A stretch of 64,000 nt of DNA from Streptomyces bauhiniae (GTDB lineage: Bacteria > Actinomycetota > Actinomycetes > Streptomycetales > Streptomycetaceae): assembly GCF_004784475.1 (NCBI RefSeq), contig NZ_SRRT01000002.1, forward strand, positions 1-64,000, written 5' to 3'. Positions 16,635-25,796 of the stretch are shown here, one piece after another. The position numbers and the translations under genes are program-made. Numbering within the stretch: position 1 is the stretch's first letter; every line of letters begins with the position of its first letter. Below the pieces are notes generated by a model. The model ran no database searches and had not been told where the DNA came from. It worked only from the letters and a program-made list of their open reading frames with translations.

Positions 16635-16693
16635 CCTCGGGACGGCATGCTCCGATGCCGGCCGCGCCGCTCGCAATCCCGCAGGAGTCGTTC

Positions 16694-17716
16694 ATGTCTC
16701 GCAATCCTCGCCCGCACCTGTCCTTGCTGAGAGTCGCCGCCTGTACGGGCGTAGCGGCTCTGGCCCTCACGGCATGTGGCTCCGGCTCCGGCGCGGGGTC
16801 GGCCAAGTCCGGGTCGGGCGGCGTCAAGGTCGGACTGATCACCAAGACCGACACCAACCCCTTCTTCGTGAAGATGAAGGAGGGCGCGGAGAAGTCGGCC
16901 AAGGAGAACGGCGCCCAACTGCTCACGGCGGCGGGCAAGTTCGACGGGGACAACGCCGGTCAGGTCACCGCGGTCGAGAACATGGTGGCGTCCGGGGTGA
17001 AGGGCATCCTGATCACGCCCAGCGACTCCAAGGCGATCGTGCCCGCGCTGGCGAAGGCCCGCGCCAAGGGCGTACTGGTGATCGCGCTGGATACGCCGAC
17101 CGAGCCGCAGAGCGCGGTGGACGCGCTGTTCGCCACGGACAACCTCAAGGCGGGCGAGCTGATCGGCGCGTATGCCAAGGCGGCGATGAAGGGCAAGAAG
17201 GCGAAGATCGCCACGCTCGACCTGGCGCCGGGCGTCTCGGTGGGCGTGCAGCGGCACGACGGGTTCCTCAAGGGCTTCGGCGTCGGCGCCAAGGACCCGT
17301 CCGTGGTCTGCTCCCAGGACACCGCCGGCGACCAGACCAAGGGGCAGACGGCGATGGAGAACTGTCTCCAGAAGGAGCCGGGCATCAACGTCGTCTACAC
17401 GATCAACGAGCCCGCCGCGCTGGGTGCTTACACCGCGCTGAAGGCCAAGGGCCGGGAGAAGGACGTCCTGATCGTCTCCGTGGACGGCGGCTGCACCGGC
17501 ACCAAGGCGGTCAAGGACGGGAAGATCGCGGCGACTTCGCAGCAGTACCCGCTCAAGATGGCCGCCGAGGGCGTGCAGGCGGTGGTGTCGTACGCCAAGG
17601 ACGGGAAGAAGGCGTCCGGTTACACCGACACCGGCGTCACTCTGATCACCGACAAGGCGCAGTCCGGGGTGGACGCGAAGGACACCGCGTACGGCCTGGA
17701 CAACTGCTGGGGCTGA
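16694..17716 (+). CDS. Sugar ABC transporter substrate-binding lipoprotein (fructose type)
   Basis: A 340-residue lipoprotein: signal peptide with lipobox ALTACGS, then the periplasmic-binding-protein fold of the ribose/fructose class ([58 protein letters not shown]). It captures the monosaccharide or short oligosaccharide released by the GH32 enzyme, judged from the shared operators and divergent arrangement. GCAGGAG lies seven bases before ATG 16694. It heads the importer operon and is followed by a hairpin before the permease gene, which would leave its message most abundant. Confidence 0.9.
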   Translation: MSRNPRPHLSLLRVAACTGVAALALTACGSGSGAGSAKSGSGGVKVGLITKTDTNPFFVKMKEGAEKSAKENGAQLLTAAGKFDGDNAGQVTAVENMVASGVKGILITPSDSKAIVPALAKARAKGVLVIALDTPTEPQSAVDALFATDNLKAGELIGAYAKAAMKGKKAKIATLDLAPGVSVGVQRHDGFLKGFGVGAKDPSVVCSQDTAGDQTKGQTAMENCLQKEPGINVVYTINEPAALGAYTALKAKGREKDVLIVSVDGGCTGTKAVKDGKIAATSQQYPLKMAAEGVQAVVSYAKDGKKASGYTDTGVTLITDKAQSGVDAKDTAYGLDNCWG

Positions 17717-17735
17717 GCCCCCGGTTCCCCCGACC

Positions 17736-17776
17736 GGGCGGCCGGCCCGGCCACTCCCCCGCCGGTCCGGCCGCCC
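17736..17776 (+). ncRNA. Intercistronic hairpin after the binding-protein gene
   Basis: GGGCGGCCGG (17736-17745) pairs with CCGGCCGCCC (17767-17776) in the 123-base gap between binding-protein and permease genes. Such structures stabilise the upstream mRNA or cause partial termination, raising binding protein over membrane components. It is an RNA structure, not a separate gene. Confidence 0.5.
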
Positions 17777-17839
17777 CCGCTCTCCCCCGTCGCCATGACA
17801 ACTCGACCTCCGGCAAGCCCTTTTCGACAAGGACGTCGT

Positions 17840-18831
17840 ATGACCGCCACGACCACGCCGTACGCCGGGCTCCCGGCGCCGAGCACGGCGCGCCGACTGC
17901 TCACGGCACCCACCACCGGTCCCCTGGCCGCCCTCCTGATCGCCTGTGTCTTCTTCTCCTTCTCCACCGACCAGTTCCTGACCGGCGGGAACTTCTCGCT
18001 GATCGTGCAGCAGGTGATGGTGGTCGGGACGCTCGCCATCGGGCAGACCCTGATCATCCTGACGGCGGGGATCGACCTGTCGTGCGGGGCGGTGATGGCG
18101 TTCGGCAGCATCATGATGGCGCGGATGGCGGCCGAGGGCTCGTTGCCGCCGCTGCTCGCGATCGGTCTGGGGCTGCTGGTGTGCGCCGGATTCGGGCTGC
18201 TGAACGGGGTGTTGACGGAGAAGATCCCGCTGCCGCCGTTCATCGTCACCCTCGGCATGCTGAACGTGGCGTTCGCGCTGACCCACATCTACTCCGAGGA
18301 GCAGACGGTCACCGAGCTGCCCGGCCCGCTCACCGCGCTCGGCGGCACCTTCCCGCTCGGCCACACCGACATCACCTACGGGTCACTGGTCACCATCGCC
18401 CTGTTCCTGCTGTTCGCCTACGCGCTGAGCGGCACCGGCTGGGGCCGGCACGTGTACGCGCTCGGCAACAGCGTGGAGGCGGCCCGGCTGAACGGCGTCC
18501 GCACCTCCCGGCTCACCATCGGCGTGTACACAGTCGCCGGGCTGCTCTACGGGGTGGCCGCGCTGCTGCTCGTCTCCCGTACCGGCGTGGGTGATCCGCA
18601 GGCGGGGCAGACGGACAACCTCGACAGCATCACCGCCGTGGTCATCGGCGGGACCTCCCTGTTCGGCGGGCGCGGTTCGGTGCTGGGCACGTTCATCGGG
18701 GTGCTCATCGTCGGGGTGTTCCGCAACGGCCTTCAGTTGATGGGGGTCGCGTCCATCTACCAGACGCTGATCACCGGGGTCCTGGTGATCCTCGCGGTGA
18801 CCGTCGACCAGATCTCCCGGAAGAAGGCCCG

Positions 18832-18835
<4 letters not shown>
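17840..18835 (+). CDS. Sugar ABC transporter permease (RbsC/FrcC type)
   Basis: A 331-residue inner-membrane protein with the hydrophobic pattern of the ribose/fructose permease family. Signature segments are QTLIILTAGIDLSCGAVMAF, PPFIVTLGMLNVAFAL and the cytoplasmic loop YALGNSVEAARLNGVR that docks on the ATPase. It forms the channel of the fructose-type importer. Start at ATG 17840 with AAGGA upstream. Its stop codon overlaps the ATPase start (ATGA). Confidence 0.9.
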
Positions 18836-19668
<833 letters not shown>

Positions 19669-19725
19669 CTTCCACGGCCCGGGGGTTCCCGGCCGGAGCC
19701 GACGAGCACAGGAGACGTGTCCCGC

Positions 19726-20751
19726 ATGGCCGCGAACCGCCGCCCCACCCTGGCCGATGTCGCCCGCGAGGTCGGGGTGAGCGCCAAGACGGTCTCCCGT
19801 GTCCTCAACGAGGACGGGCCCGCCTCGGCGCGGACCCGGGAGCAGGTGCTCGCGGCCGTGGCGCGGCTCGGCTTCCAGCCGAACCTGATGGCCCGCAACA
19901 TCCGGGTGGGCGGCCCGGACACCACGATCGGGCTGGTCGTGCCGGACCTCGGCAACCCGTTCTTCGGGGCGGTGGCGGGCAGCATCGAGGACCGGGTGCG
20001 CGAGCGGGGACTGACGCTGCTGATGGGGTCCTCGGCCGACGATCCGGACCGGGAGCGGGCGCTGACGGACAAGTTCCTGGCGCGCCGGGTCAGCATCCTG
20101 ATGGTGGTGCCGTCGGTGGGTGCCGACCACGCCCATCTGCGGCAGCACCGGGCGGTGGGGCTGCCGGTGGTGTTCGTGGACCGGCCGGGGGCGGGGCTGG
20201 CGACGGACTGCGTGGTCAGCTCCAACCGCGAGGGCGCCCGTGCCGGGGTGACGCATCTGGTGGGGTACGGGCATCGCCGGATCGGGTTCGTCGGTGACCT
20301 GCCGACGCGGCTCTACACCCGGCGGGAGCGGCTGGCCGGGTACCGGGAGGCGCTGCGGGACGCGGGGCTGCCCGACGACCGGCTGCTGATCGCCAGCGCC
20401 CACGACCAGCACGACGCGGGCGAGGCGACGGCCCGGCTGCTTGCCCTCCCCGATCCGCCGACCGCGCTGTTCGCGGGCAACAACATCGTGGCCCTGGGTG
20501 TGGTCGCGGAGTTGGCCCGCAGCGGTCGCAAGGACGTGGCGGTGGTCGCGTTCGACGACGTGGCGCTCGCGGAGGCGCTGGAGCCGGCGTTGACGGTGGT
20601 GGCCCAGAACCCGGAGGAGATCGGCCGTACGGCGGCCACCACGGCCCTGGCCCGCCTCGACGGGGACCGTTCCCGCGCCCGGACGGTCACGGTGCCGACC
20701 CGGCTGATCGTGCGGGGGTCGGGCGAGCAGCGGGTCAGCGCGTCGGCTTGA
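19726..20751 (+). CDS. LacI-family regulator of the fructan locus
   Basis: A 341-residue repressor with an N-terminal helix-turn-helix (TLADVAREVGVSAKTVSRVL), the hinge and a periplasmic-binding-like effector domain. ATG 19726 lies eleven bases after GGAG; the in-frame GTG 19717 is too close to it. It is the last gene of the importer operon. By position it is the natural ligand of the four TGTCAWCGWTGACA sites between the GH32 gene and the binding-protein gene, and would be released by fructose or a phosphate derivative; effector identity is inference. Its 3' end overlaps the convergent glutaredoxin-like gene by 17 bases. Confidence 0.9.
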   Translation: MAANRRPTLADVAREVGVSAKTVSRVLNEDGPASARTREQVLAAVARLGFQPNLMARNIRVGGPDTTIGLVVPDLGNPFFGAVAGSIEDRVRERGLTLLMGSSADDPDRERALTDKFLARRVSILMVVPSVGADHAHLRQHRAVGLPVVFVDRPGAGLATDCVVSSNREGARAGVTHLVGYGHRRIGFVGDLPTRLYTRRERLAGYREALRDAGLPDDRLLIASAHDQHDAGEATARLLALPDPPTALFAGNNIVALGVVAELARSGRKDVAVVAFDDVALAEALEPALTVVAQNPEEIGRTAATTALARLDGDRSRARTVTVPTRLIVRGSGEQRVSASA

Positions 20752-21013
20752 GCAGGTGCGGGGCGTCCCGGCGTACGGCCGCGCGGATCTGCCTCATCGA
20801 CGGGTTGACCATCGCGTTGCCCGCCACGGTGACGGTCGGGACGGTCTCGTTGCCATCGGCCACCAGGCGGACGTACGCGGCCGCGTCGGGGTCGCGCCAG
20901 ATGTTGACCTCGGTGCGCGGCAGCCCGGCGAGCCGCAGGCGGAGGCGGAGCTTGATGCAGAACGGGCACAGCGGCCGCCAGTAGACGACCACGCCGTCCC
21001 GGTAGTCGGTCAC
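20735..21013 (-). CDS. Glutaredoxin/mycoredoxin-like protein
   Basis: A 92-residue thioredoxin-fold protein with a CPFC active site at the start of helix 1 (VVVYWRPLCPFCIKL) and the cis-proline TVP motif (ETVPTVTVAGNAMVNPS). In mycothiol-producing actinobacteria such proteins act as mycoredoxins or NrdH-like reductants. GTG 21013 is chosen because GAGGGGA stands six bases before it; the frame remains open upstream without a site. It is monocistronic. Confidence 0.85.
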   Translation of the reverse strand: MTDYRDGVVVYWRPLCPFCIKLRLRLRLAGLPRTEVNIWRDPDAAAYVRLVADGNETVPTVTVAGNAMVNPSMRQIRAAVRRDAPHLLKPTR

Positions 21014-21118
21014 GGTCTTCCCCTCGGTCGGCGTCGTTCGGTCCGAGGGTATCCGAGGGTAATGGAGGGCCCGCCCGGTGTCGCCGCGCGGGCCCATCTC
21101 CCTTGCGGCTGGGGGCAG

Positions 21119-22090
21119 TCAGAGGCTCGCCGGTTCGGCGTGGGGGGTGCCGAGGTAGGGGAACCGGTCCGACAGGTCGGTGTGCGGGGCGATGTGGTCG
21201 CTGGTGATCTTGCCGCCGGAGACCATGGTCAGCCGGGCGGAGGTGATGTCGTCGGTGGGCGTGCGGCCATTGGGGTAGGCCGCGGGCCGGGAGCGGTCGA
21301 AGCGGAGGATGTCGGGGAGGACCGTGTTCAAGGTCTCCTCGGCGGCCGCCTGCTCGTAACCGCCGGTGTGCTGGAGCACCTCGGTCCACTGGCGCAGGTA
21401 GGTGTCCCGGTCCTGGGCGGGCTCGCCCTCGTTGTACGCGGTCTTGGCGCTGTTCTCCGGGTTGAAGTACGCGGTCAGCGACGGGTGGGCGCCCCGGTCG
21501 ACCGACTTCAGCTCCCCGTCCGTGCGCAGGCTCACCCGTCCCCACACTCCGATGACGGGGTCGGGGCTCAGCTCGGAACTGGGCATCTCCAGCGCGATGC
21601 TGAAGACGTTCTTGTCCGCGCCCCAGTCCTTCCCGGTCCACTGGAACTGGTTGGCGATGCCCTCGAGGTCGGCGAAGAAGGGGTCGCTGCGCAGCGCGGC
21701 GGAGAACAGGTACGGCCCGGCGCTGACCACCTGGGGCTCGGCACCGAAGGAGACGGGGGCGTCGCTGATGATCTCTTCACCCGCCGCCTCGTGGTCGCGG
21801 GCCTGCTGACCGGTCGCCCGGTACACGCTCACGGTCTGCCGGCCGTCCCGCGGTGGGGAGAAGACGAAGCTGAAGGCGACGTCCGCCTGGTGGTCGCCGT
21901 CGGTGTCGACGTTGATCCGGTAGACCGCGTCGGGGTGGAGCGCGGCGCCCTCCTTGGGGACGGCGGGGTGCGCGTTCAGGATCAGTACGGTGCGGTCGCC
22001 CGGCACCGTGAACGCGAACAGGTCGGTCATGTCCAGCCGGGCGTCGCCCTGGGGTGAGCGCAGGTCCGGGCCGCTGAGGTGATGAGACAT
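21119..22090 (-). CDS. DUF4331-family protein
   Basis: A 323-residue protein of the DUF4331 family, recognised from the start SHHLSGPDLRSPQGDARLDMTDLFAF, split here as SHHLSGPDL and RLDMTDLFAF, and from the later DPVIGVWGRVSL and YLGTPH near the C-terminus. No signal peptide is evident. The biochemical role of the family is not known to me. Neighbours give no functional link, and it is transcribed alone. Confidence 0.8.
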   Translation of the reverse strand: MSHHLSGPDLRSPQGDARLDMTDLFAFTVPGDRTVLILNAHPAVPKEGAALHPDAVYRINVDTDGDHQADVAFSFVFSPPRDGRQTVSVYRATGQQARDHEAAGEEIISDAPVSFGAEPQVVSAGPYLFSAALRSDPFFADLEGIANQFQWTGKDWGADKNVFSIALEMPSSELSPDPVIGVWGRVSLRTDGELKSVDRGAHPSLTAYFNPENSAKTAYNEGEPAQDRDTYLRQWTEVLQHTGGYEQAAAEETLNTVLPDILRFDRSRPAAYPNGRTPTDDITSARLTMVSGGKITSDHIAPHTDLSDRFPYLGTPHAEPASL

Positions 22091-22178
22091 GGCCCCAAGG
22101 CTGCCCGGCCGCCCGGACCGGCCGCGTGCGCCGTGCCGCTCACCGGCGCCCGGTCACTCGGACGCCATGCCGCACGAA

Positions 22179-22200
22179 AGGGGGGCCACGCGGCCCCCCT
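22179..22200 (-). terminator. Terminator after the GH31 gene
   Basis: AGGGGGGCC and GGCCCCCCT (22179-22187 and 22192-22200) pair around a four-base loop 15 bases after the GH31 stop codon. On the minus strand TTTC follows the stem. Confidence 0.7.
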
Positions 22201-22214
22201 CTGTGCGGTACCGG

Positions 22215-25200
22215 CTACCGGTAGGAGACGGTCACCGGCTGGTGGACGCTCGTCCTCGGGGTGGTGATCTTCAGGGTGTGTGCCGTGGCGTCCCACTGCC
22301 AGGCGGAGGGGGCGAGAGTGGTGCCGTTGGACGTGACATGGGCCGGGGGCTTGGTGAGGCCCTGGAAGGTGACCGTCCAGGTGCGGCGGCTCGGCAGGCC
22401 CTGGTAGGTGCCTCGGGTGGGGGCGATGCGCAGGGTGCGGTCGGTGTAGCTGATGCGGGTGGTGGCCGAGTGGTGGCGGGCGGGGGTGCTGACGCCGTCG
22501 TCCTCGTAGAGGGTGAAGGTGCCCGGCGCGCCGGTGGCGACGGTGACGCCGACCCGGTCCAGCGGGGTACCGGAGTCGTGCGAGGCGTTGTCGGCACGGG
22601 TGGCGACGATGCCGCCGGCGCGGACGAACACCGGCATGGTGTCCAGGGTGGTCGTCACGTCGTACGAGGTGCCGCCGGCGCCCGCGGTGTAGGTGCGGCC
22701 GGTGAAGTAGTCGGTCCAGGTGCCCTCGGGGAACCACACGGAGGTGGTGGTGCTGGTGCCGGGCGTGGTGACCGGCGCCACCAGCATGTCGGGCCCGTAC
22801 AGGTACTCGCTGCCCGCCCTGGTGTAGGCGGCCTCGTCCTCGGGGTGGTCCAGGTAGAGCGGGCGGACGATGGGGACGCCGGTGGTGGCGGCCTGCTGGG
22901 CGAGGGTGTACGTGTACGGGACGAGGGACTCGCGCAGCCGGAGGAACTTGGTGGCGGAGTCGCGGGCCGCGTCGCCGTACTGCCAGGGCAGCCGGTCGCT
23001 GTGGTTGCTGTGCAGGCGGTCGATGGGCTGGAAGGTGCCGAACTGGACCCAGCGGGCGTACAGATCGTCGGGCAGCTTGGTGGTGCGGTGGGTGCGGCCG
23101 TCGTCGGTGGTGTAGGTCTCGGCGCCGGGGATGCCGTGTCCGTCGTTGTGGCCGCCGATGTCGTGGCTGATCGCGGCCATGCCGGTGGCGGCGGACTCAC
23201 CCGGTGTGTAGCCGACCTCGGCGCTCAGGGTGCCCCAGGTGGAGGCGGTGTCGCCGGAGAAGTGGAGCGTGGTGCGCTTGTCGGCCCAGGGCCCGGTGGG
23301 CAGGCCGACGCCACCGCTGTAGCCGCCCGCCTGGAGCGAGCCGTAGGCGCGGGAGAGCACGAAGGGCCGCTCGGCGGTCTCGGCGGTCAGACCGGCGTAC
23401 TTCTGGTTGATCCAGGCGTCCGGGGTGACACCGGGCTGCGAGGAACGGGAGGCGTCGCAGCACCAGTCCAGCCACCAGAAGTCGTTCCCGGCGCGGTCGA
23501 AGGGCCGGTGCAGATCGAGGTACGCCTGCAACTGGTCGGGGTCGCCGAAGTCGAAGGTACGGCACTCCGAGCCGGCCGAGCCCGCGCAACCGCCCTTGCT
23601 CAGCTTGCCCTTGGCGGTCTGCTGGGCCTTCGCGTACTGCGGGTCGGACTCCAGGATGCTGGGGTGCACGTTCAGGGTGTTGTGCAGGCCCTGCGCGGTG
23701 GACCAGTCGAAGAAGCCCTTGGGATCGGGGTACTTGGCCGGGTCGAAGTTCCAGCCGCTCCAGGTGTTGGGCGCCTTGAAGTCGGTGTCGGTGACGAGCA
23801 CGTCCAGCGGGACCCCGGCCGCGCGGAAGGCGGGCAGGATGGTGTCCTGGTAGTCCTTCGCGGTGCGGTCGATGTACTCGGAGTACCAGACGCCGTAGGC
23901 CCAGCGGGGCAGCAGCGCGGGCGGGCCGGTCAGGGTGGCGAGGTCGGTGAGGCCCTGCTTGTAGTCGTGGCCGAAGCCGAAGAGGTAGCCGTCCTGGTAG
24001 GGCTTTCCGGCGTGTCCGGCGCGCGGGGTGGCCTTGCCGGTGCGGGCGTCGTAGACGGCGGAGGGGGTGTCGTCCAGCAGGTACCAGCCGTCGCGGTGCA
24101 GCAGGCCGGGGGTGGTGCGGGGGCTGGGGTCGCTGTCGCCGTCGAGTCCGTCGAGGCTGCGGCGGTAGCCGCCGAGGGCGAGGTGCGGCTCGGGGGCCGG
24201 GTCGGCCGTGGCGGTGACGCCGAGGGTGTCGACGTTGACGTGGCAGCTCGTGGTGTCGGGGCAGGCGAGGGTGACGTCGTTGGCGCCGGCCTTCAACTCG
24301 ACGGTGGTGGAGGCGGTTTGCCAGGTGTCCCAGTTGTCGGTGGGGTCGAGGGTGAGGGTCGCGGGGGTGCCGCCGGCGGGGCGGACCTGCATGGTGCGCT
24401 TCTCGTGGCGGCCGTCGCCGCCGGTGCCGTTGGCGTAGCGCAGGTGGAGGCGGTAGGTGCCGTCGCGGGGGACGTCCACGACGCGGCGGGTGAGGGAGGC
24501 GTCCTTGTTCAGCTCGGCGGCGAAGCCGTCGCCGGAGTTCCCCCGGTGGTCGGTGGCGATGGCGGCGGAGCCCGCGAGGAGGCCGTCCTCGGCCTCGCAG
24601 CTCGTGCCGAACGCGCACGCGGGGACGGCCGTGCGGTCGCGCGCCGGGTAGCCGTCGCCCGGTTTCACCAGGGCCGCGCTGTCGATGTTGACGTTGCCGG
24701 AGTCGGCGGCGGTGCGCTGGAGCCGTACGGTGTGGGGGCCGGCGCCGAGGGTCAGGGGCAGCCGGGCCACGCCCCAGGTGTTCCAGTCGGCGGTGGCCGG
24801 GAGGCTGAACGTCCTGTTCGCGCCGCCGTCCACGCTGAGGCTGAGGGTGCGGGTCTCGCGGCGCCCGTCCGAGCCGACCGCGTTGGCGTAGCGGACGGCG
24901 TAGTCGTAGGTGCCGGCTTCGGGTGAACGTACGTCCGTGGTCAGGGAGTTGTTCGTGACGTCGAAGCCCGCGAGGAAGCCCTTGCCGGTGTACCCGGTGT
25001 GGTCGGTGGCGACGCCGGGGCCGTCGTGGAGCTGGCCCTCGGCCTCGCACAGGGTGCCCACCGCGCAGTCGGGGCGCTGCCAGGGGCTCGCCTGCACCTG
25101 CTTCTGCCCGGCCTTCAGGCGCACGGTCAGGTTGTCGGCGGTGAAGGGTCCTGAGCCCACCTTGTAGCGCAGGGTCAGGGCGCTGGTGGTGACGGTGAGG

Positions 25201-25496
25201 ACGCCGTCCTTGACGGCGGAGGTGTAGGCGGGCGGGGTGAAGGCGCTCCGGCCGATGGCGTTGAAGGTGGCGCTGTCCTCGAACTTGTCGTCCCCGGCGT
25301 ACTCGGTACGGATCAGGGTCGGGGACAGCACCTGGAACCGGGCGCCCGGCACGGTCACGGTGGCCGAGTGGGCCTTGGCGGCCGGGGTGGCGGCGTCGGC
25401 GCCGACCGGGGCGAGCGCGACGCCGGCGCAGGCCAGGACGAGGGCGATGACCGGTCCGCGCGGCGGGCGGAGGGCACGGGGGAAGGGTGGTCGCAC
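22215..25496 (-). CDS. Secreted GH31 alpha-glycosidase with two CBM35-like modules
   Basis: A 1093-residue exported enzyme. Residues 1-36 are a signal peptide (PVIALVLACAGVALAPVGADA). After the GH31 N-terminal segment come two carbohydrate-binding modules of CBM6/35 type at about 147-278 and 297-428, each starting with CEAE and containing RYAN. The catalytic barrel follows: nucleophile Asp677 in FWWLDWCCD and acid Asp749 in HFSGDT. The WWLDWCCD form differs from classic alpha-glucosidases, so the linkage is open (alpha-gluco-, galacto- or xyloside). GTG 25496 is preceded by GGAG. The palindrome TACAACGTTGTA lies about 90 bases upstream, linking it to the second LacI regulon. Confidence 0.9.
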   Translation of the reverse strand: MRPPFPRALRPPRGPVIALVLACAGVALAPVGADAATPAAKAHSATVTVPGARFQVLSPTLIRTEYAGDDKFEDSATFNAIGRSAFTPPAYTSAVKDGVLTVTTSALTLRYKVGSGPFTADNLTVRLKAGQKQVQASPWQRPDCAVGTLCEAEGQLHDGPGVATDHTGYTGKGFLAGFDVTNNSLTTDVRSPEAGTYDYAVRYANAVGSDGRRETRTLSLSVDGGANRTFSLPATADWNTWGVARLPLTLGAGPHTVRLQRTAADSGNVNIDSAALVKPGDGYPARDRTAVPACAFGTSCEAEDGLLAGSAAIATDHRGNSGDGFAAELNKDASLTRRVVDVPRDGTYRLHLRYANGTGGDGRHEKRTMQVRPAGGTPATLTLDPTDNWDTWQTASTTVELKAGANDVTLACPDTTSCHVNVDTLGVTATADPAPEPHLALGGYRRSLDGLDGDSDPSPRTTPGLLHRDGWYLLDDTPSAVYDARTGKATPRAGHAGKPYQDGYLFGFGHDYKQGLTDLATLTGPPALLPRWAYGVWYSEYIDRTAKDYQDTILPAFRAAGVPLDVLVTDTDFKAPNTWSGWNFDPAKYPDPKGFFDWSTAQGLHNTLNVHPSILESDPQYAKAQQTAKGKLSKGGCAGSAGSECRTFDFGDPDQLQAYLDLHRPFDRAGNDFWWLDWCCDASRSSQPGVTPDAWINQKYAGLTAETAERPFVLSRAYGSLQAGGYSGGVGLPTGPWADKRTTLHFSGDTASTWGTLSAEVGYTPGESAATGMAAISHDIGGHNDGHGIPGAETYTTDDGRTHRTTKLPDDLYARWVQFGTFQPIDRLHSNHSDRLPWQYGDAARDSATKFLRLRESLVPYTYTLAQQAATTGVPIVRPLYLDHPEDEAAYTRAGSEYLYGPDMLVAPVTTPGTSTTTSVWFPEGTWTDYFTGRTYTAGAGGTSYDVTTTLDTMPVFVRAGGIVATRADNASHDSGTPLDRVGVTVATGAPGTFTLYEDDGVSTPARHHSATTRISYTDRTLRIAPTRGTYQGLPSRRTWTVTFQGLTKPPAHVTSNGTTLAPSAWQWDATAHTLKITTPRTSVHQPVTVSYR

Positions 25497-25580
25497 GGCA
25501 CGCTCCAGGGGGCGGTGGCGCTCTCGCGAGCGCGACGGACATGCGGAGACGACGGGTGCAGCACAGGTGCGGTACGGCGG

Positions 25581-25592
25581 TACAACGTTGTA
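25581..25592. promoter_or_regulatory. Operator (CAACGTTG type) before the GH31 gene
   Basis: TACAACGTTGTA is a perfect 12-base palindrome with a central CG. On the minus strand it runs into TTTACA (25594-25589), a likely -35 box also seen in the YtfQ-type promoter. Three related sites lie upstream of other genes in this locus. Confidence 0.72.
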
Positions 25593-25775
25593 AACACGGC
25601 TCCCCGGCATGAGACCACGCTCCGCTTTCCGGTGTCCAGATCCGGAACGGACAGCGTTGTCAGGGTAGTTGGCGTGAAGCGTGCGCGACGGATGTTCCGT
25701 CCGGTTCCGTGTGTGGCTGTTTTTGATGCTGTACAGCCCTCCCCCGCGGTGCTGTCGTGCAACTGACTGGGCTTG

Positions 25776-25787
25776 TTCAACGTTGGA
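25776..25787. promoter_or_regulatory. Operator (CAACGTTG type) before the GH76 gene
   Basis: TTCAACGTTGGA shares the CAACGTTG core with the GH31 site. It overlaps the GGAGGA ribosome binding site of the GH76 gene and ends nine bases before its ATG, a position suited to blocking both elongation and translation initiation. Confidence 0.7.
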
Positions 25788-25796
25788 GGACTCGCC

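Noticed and set aside
22215-25496. Start of the GH31 gene further upstream in the same open frame (to 26360)
   Set aside because: The extra sequence is antisense to the GH76 gene; GTG 25496 has a ribosome binding site and a signal peptide follows at once.
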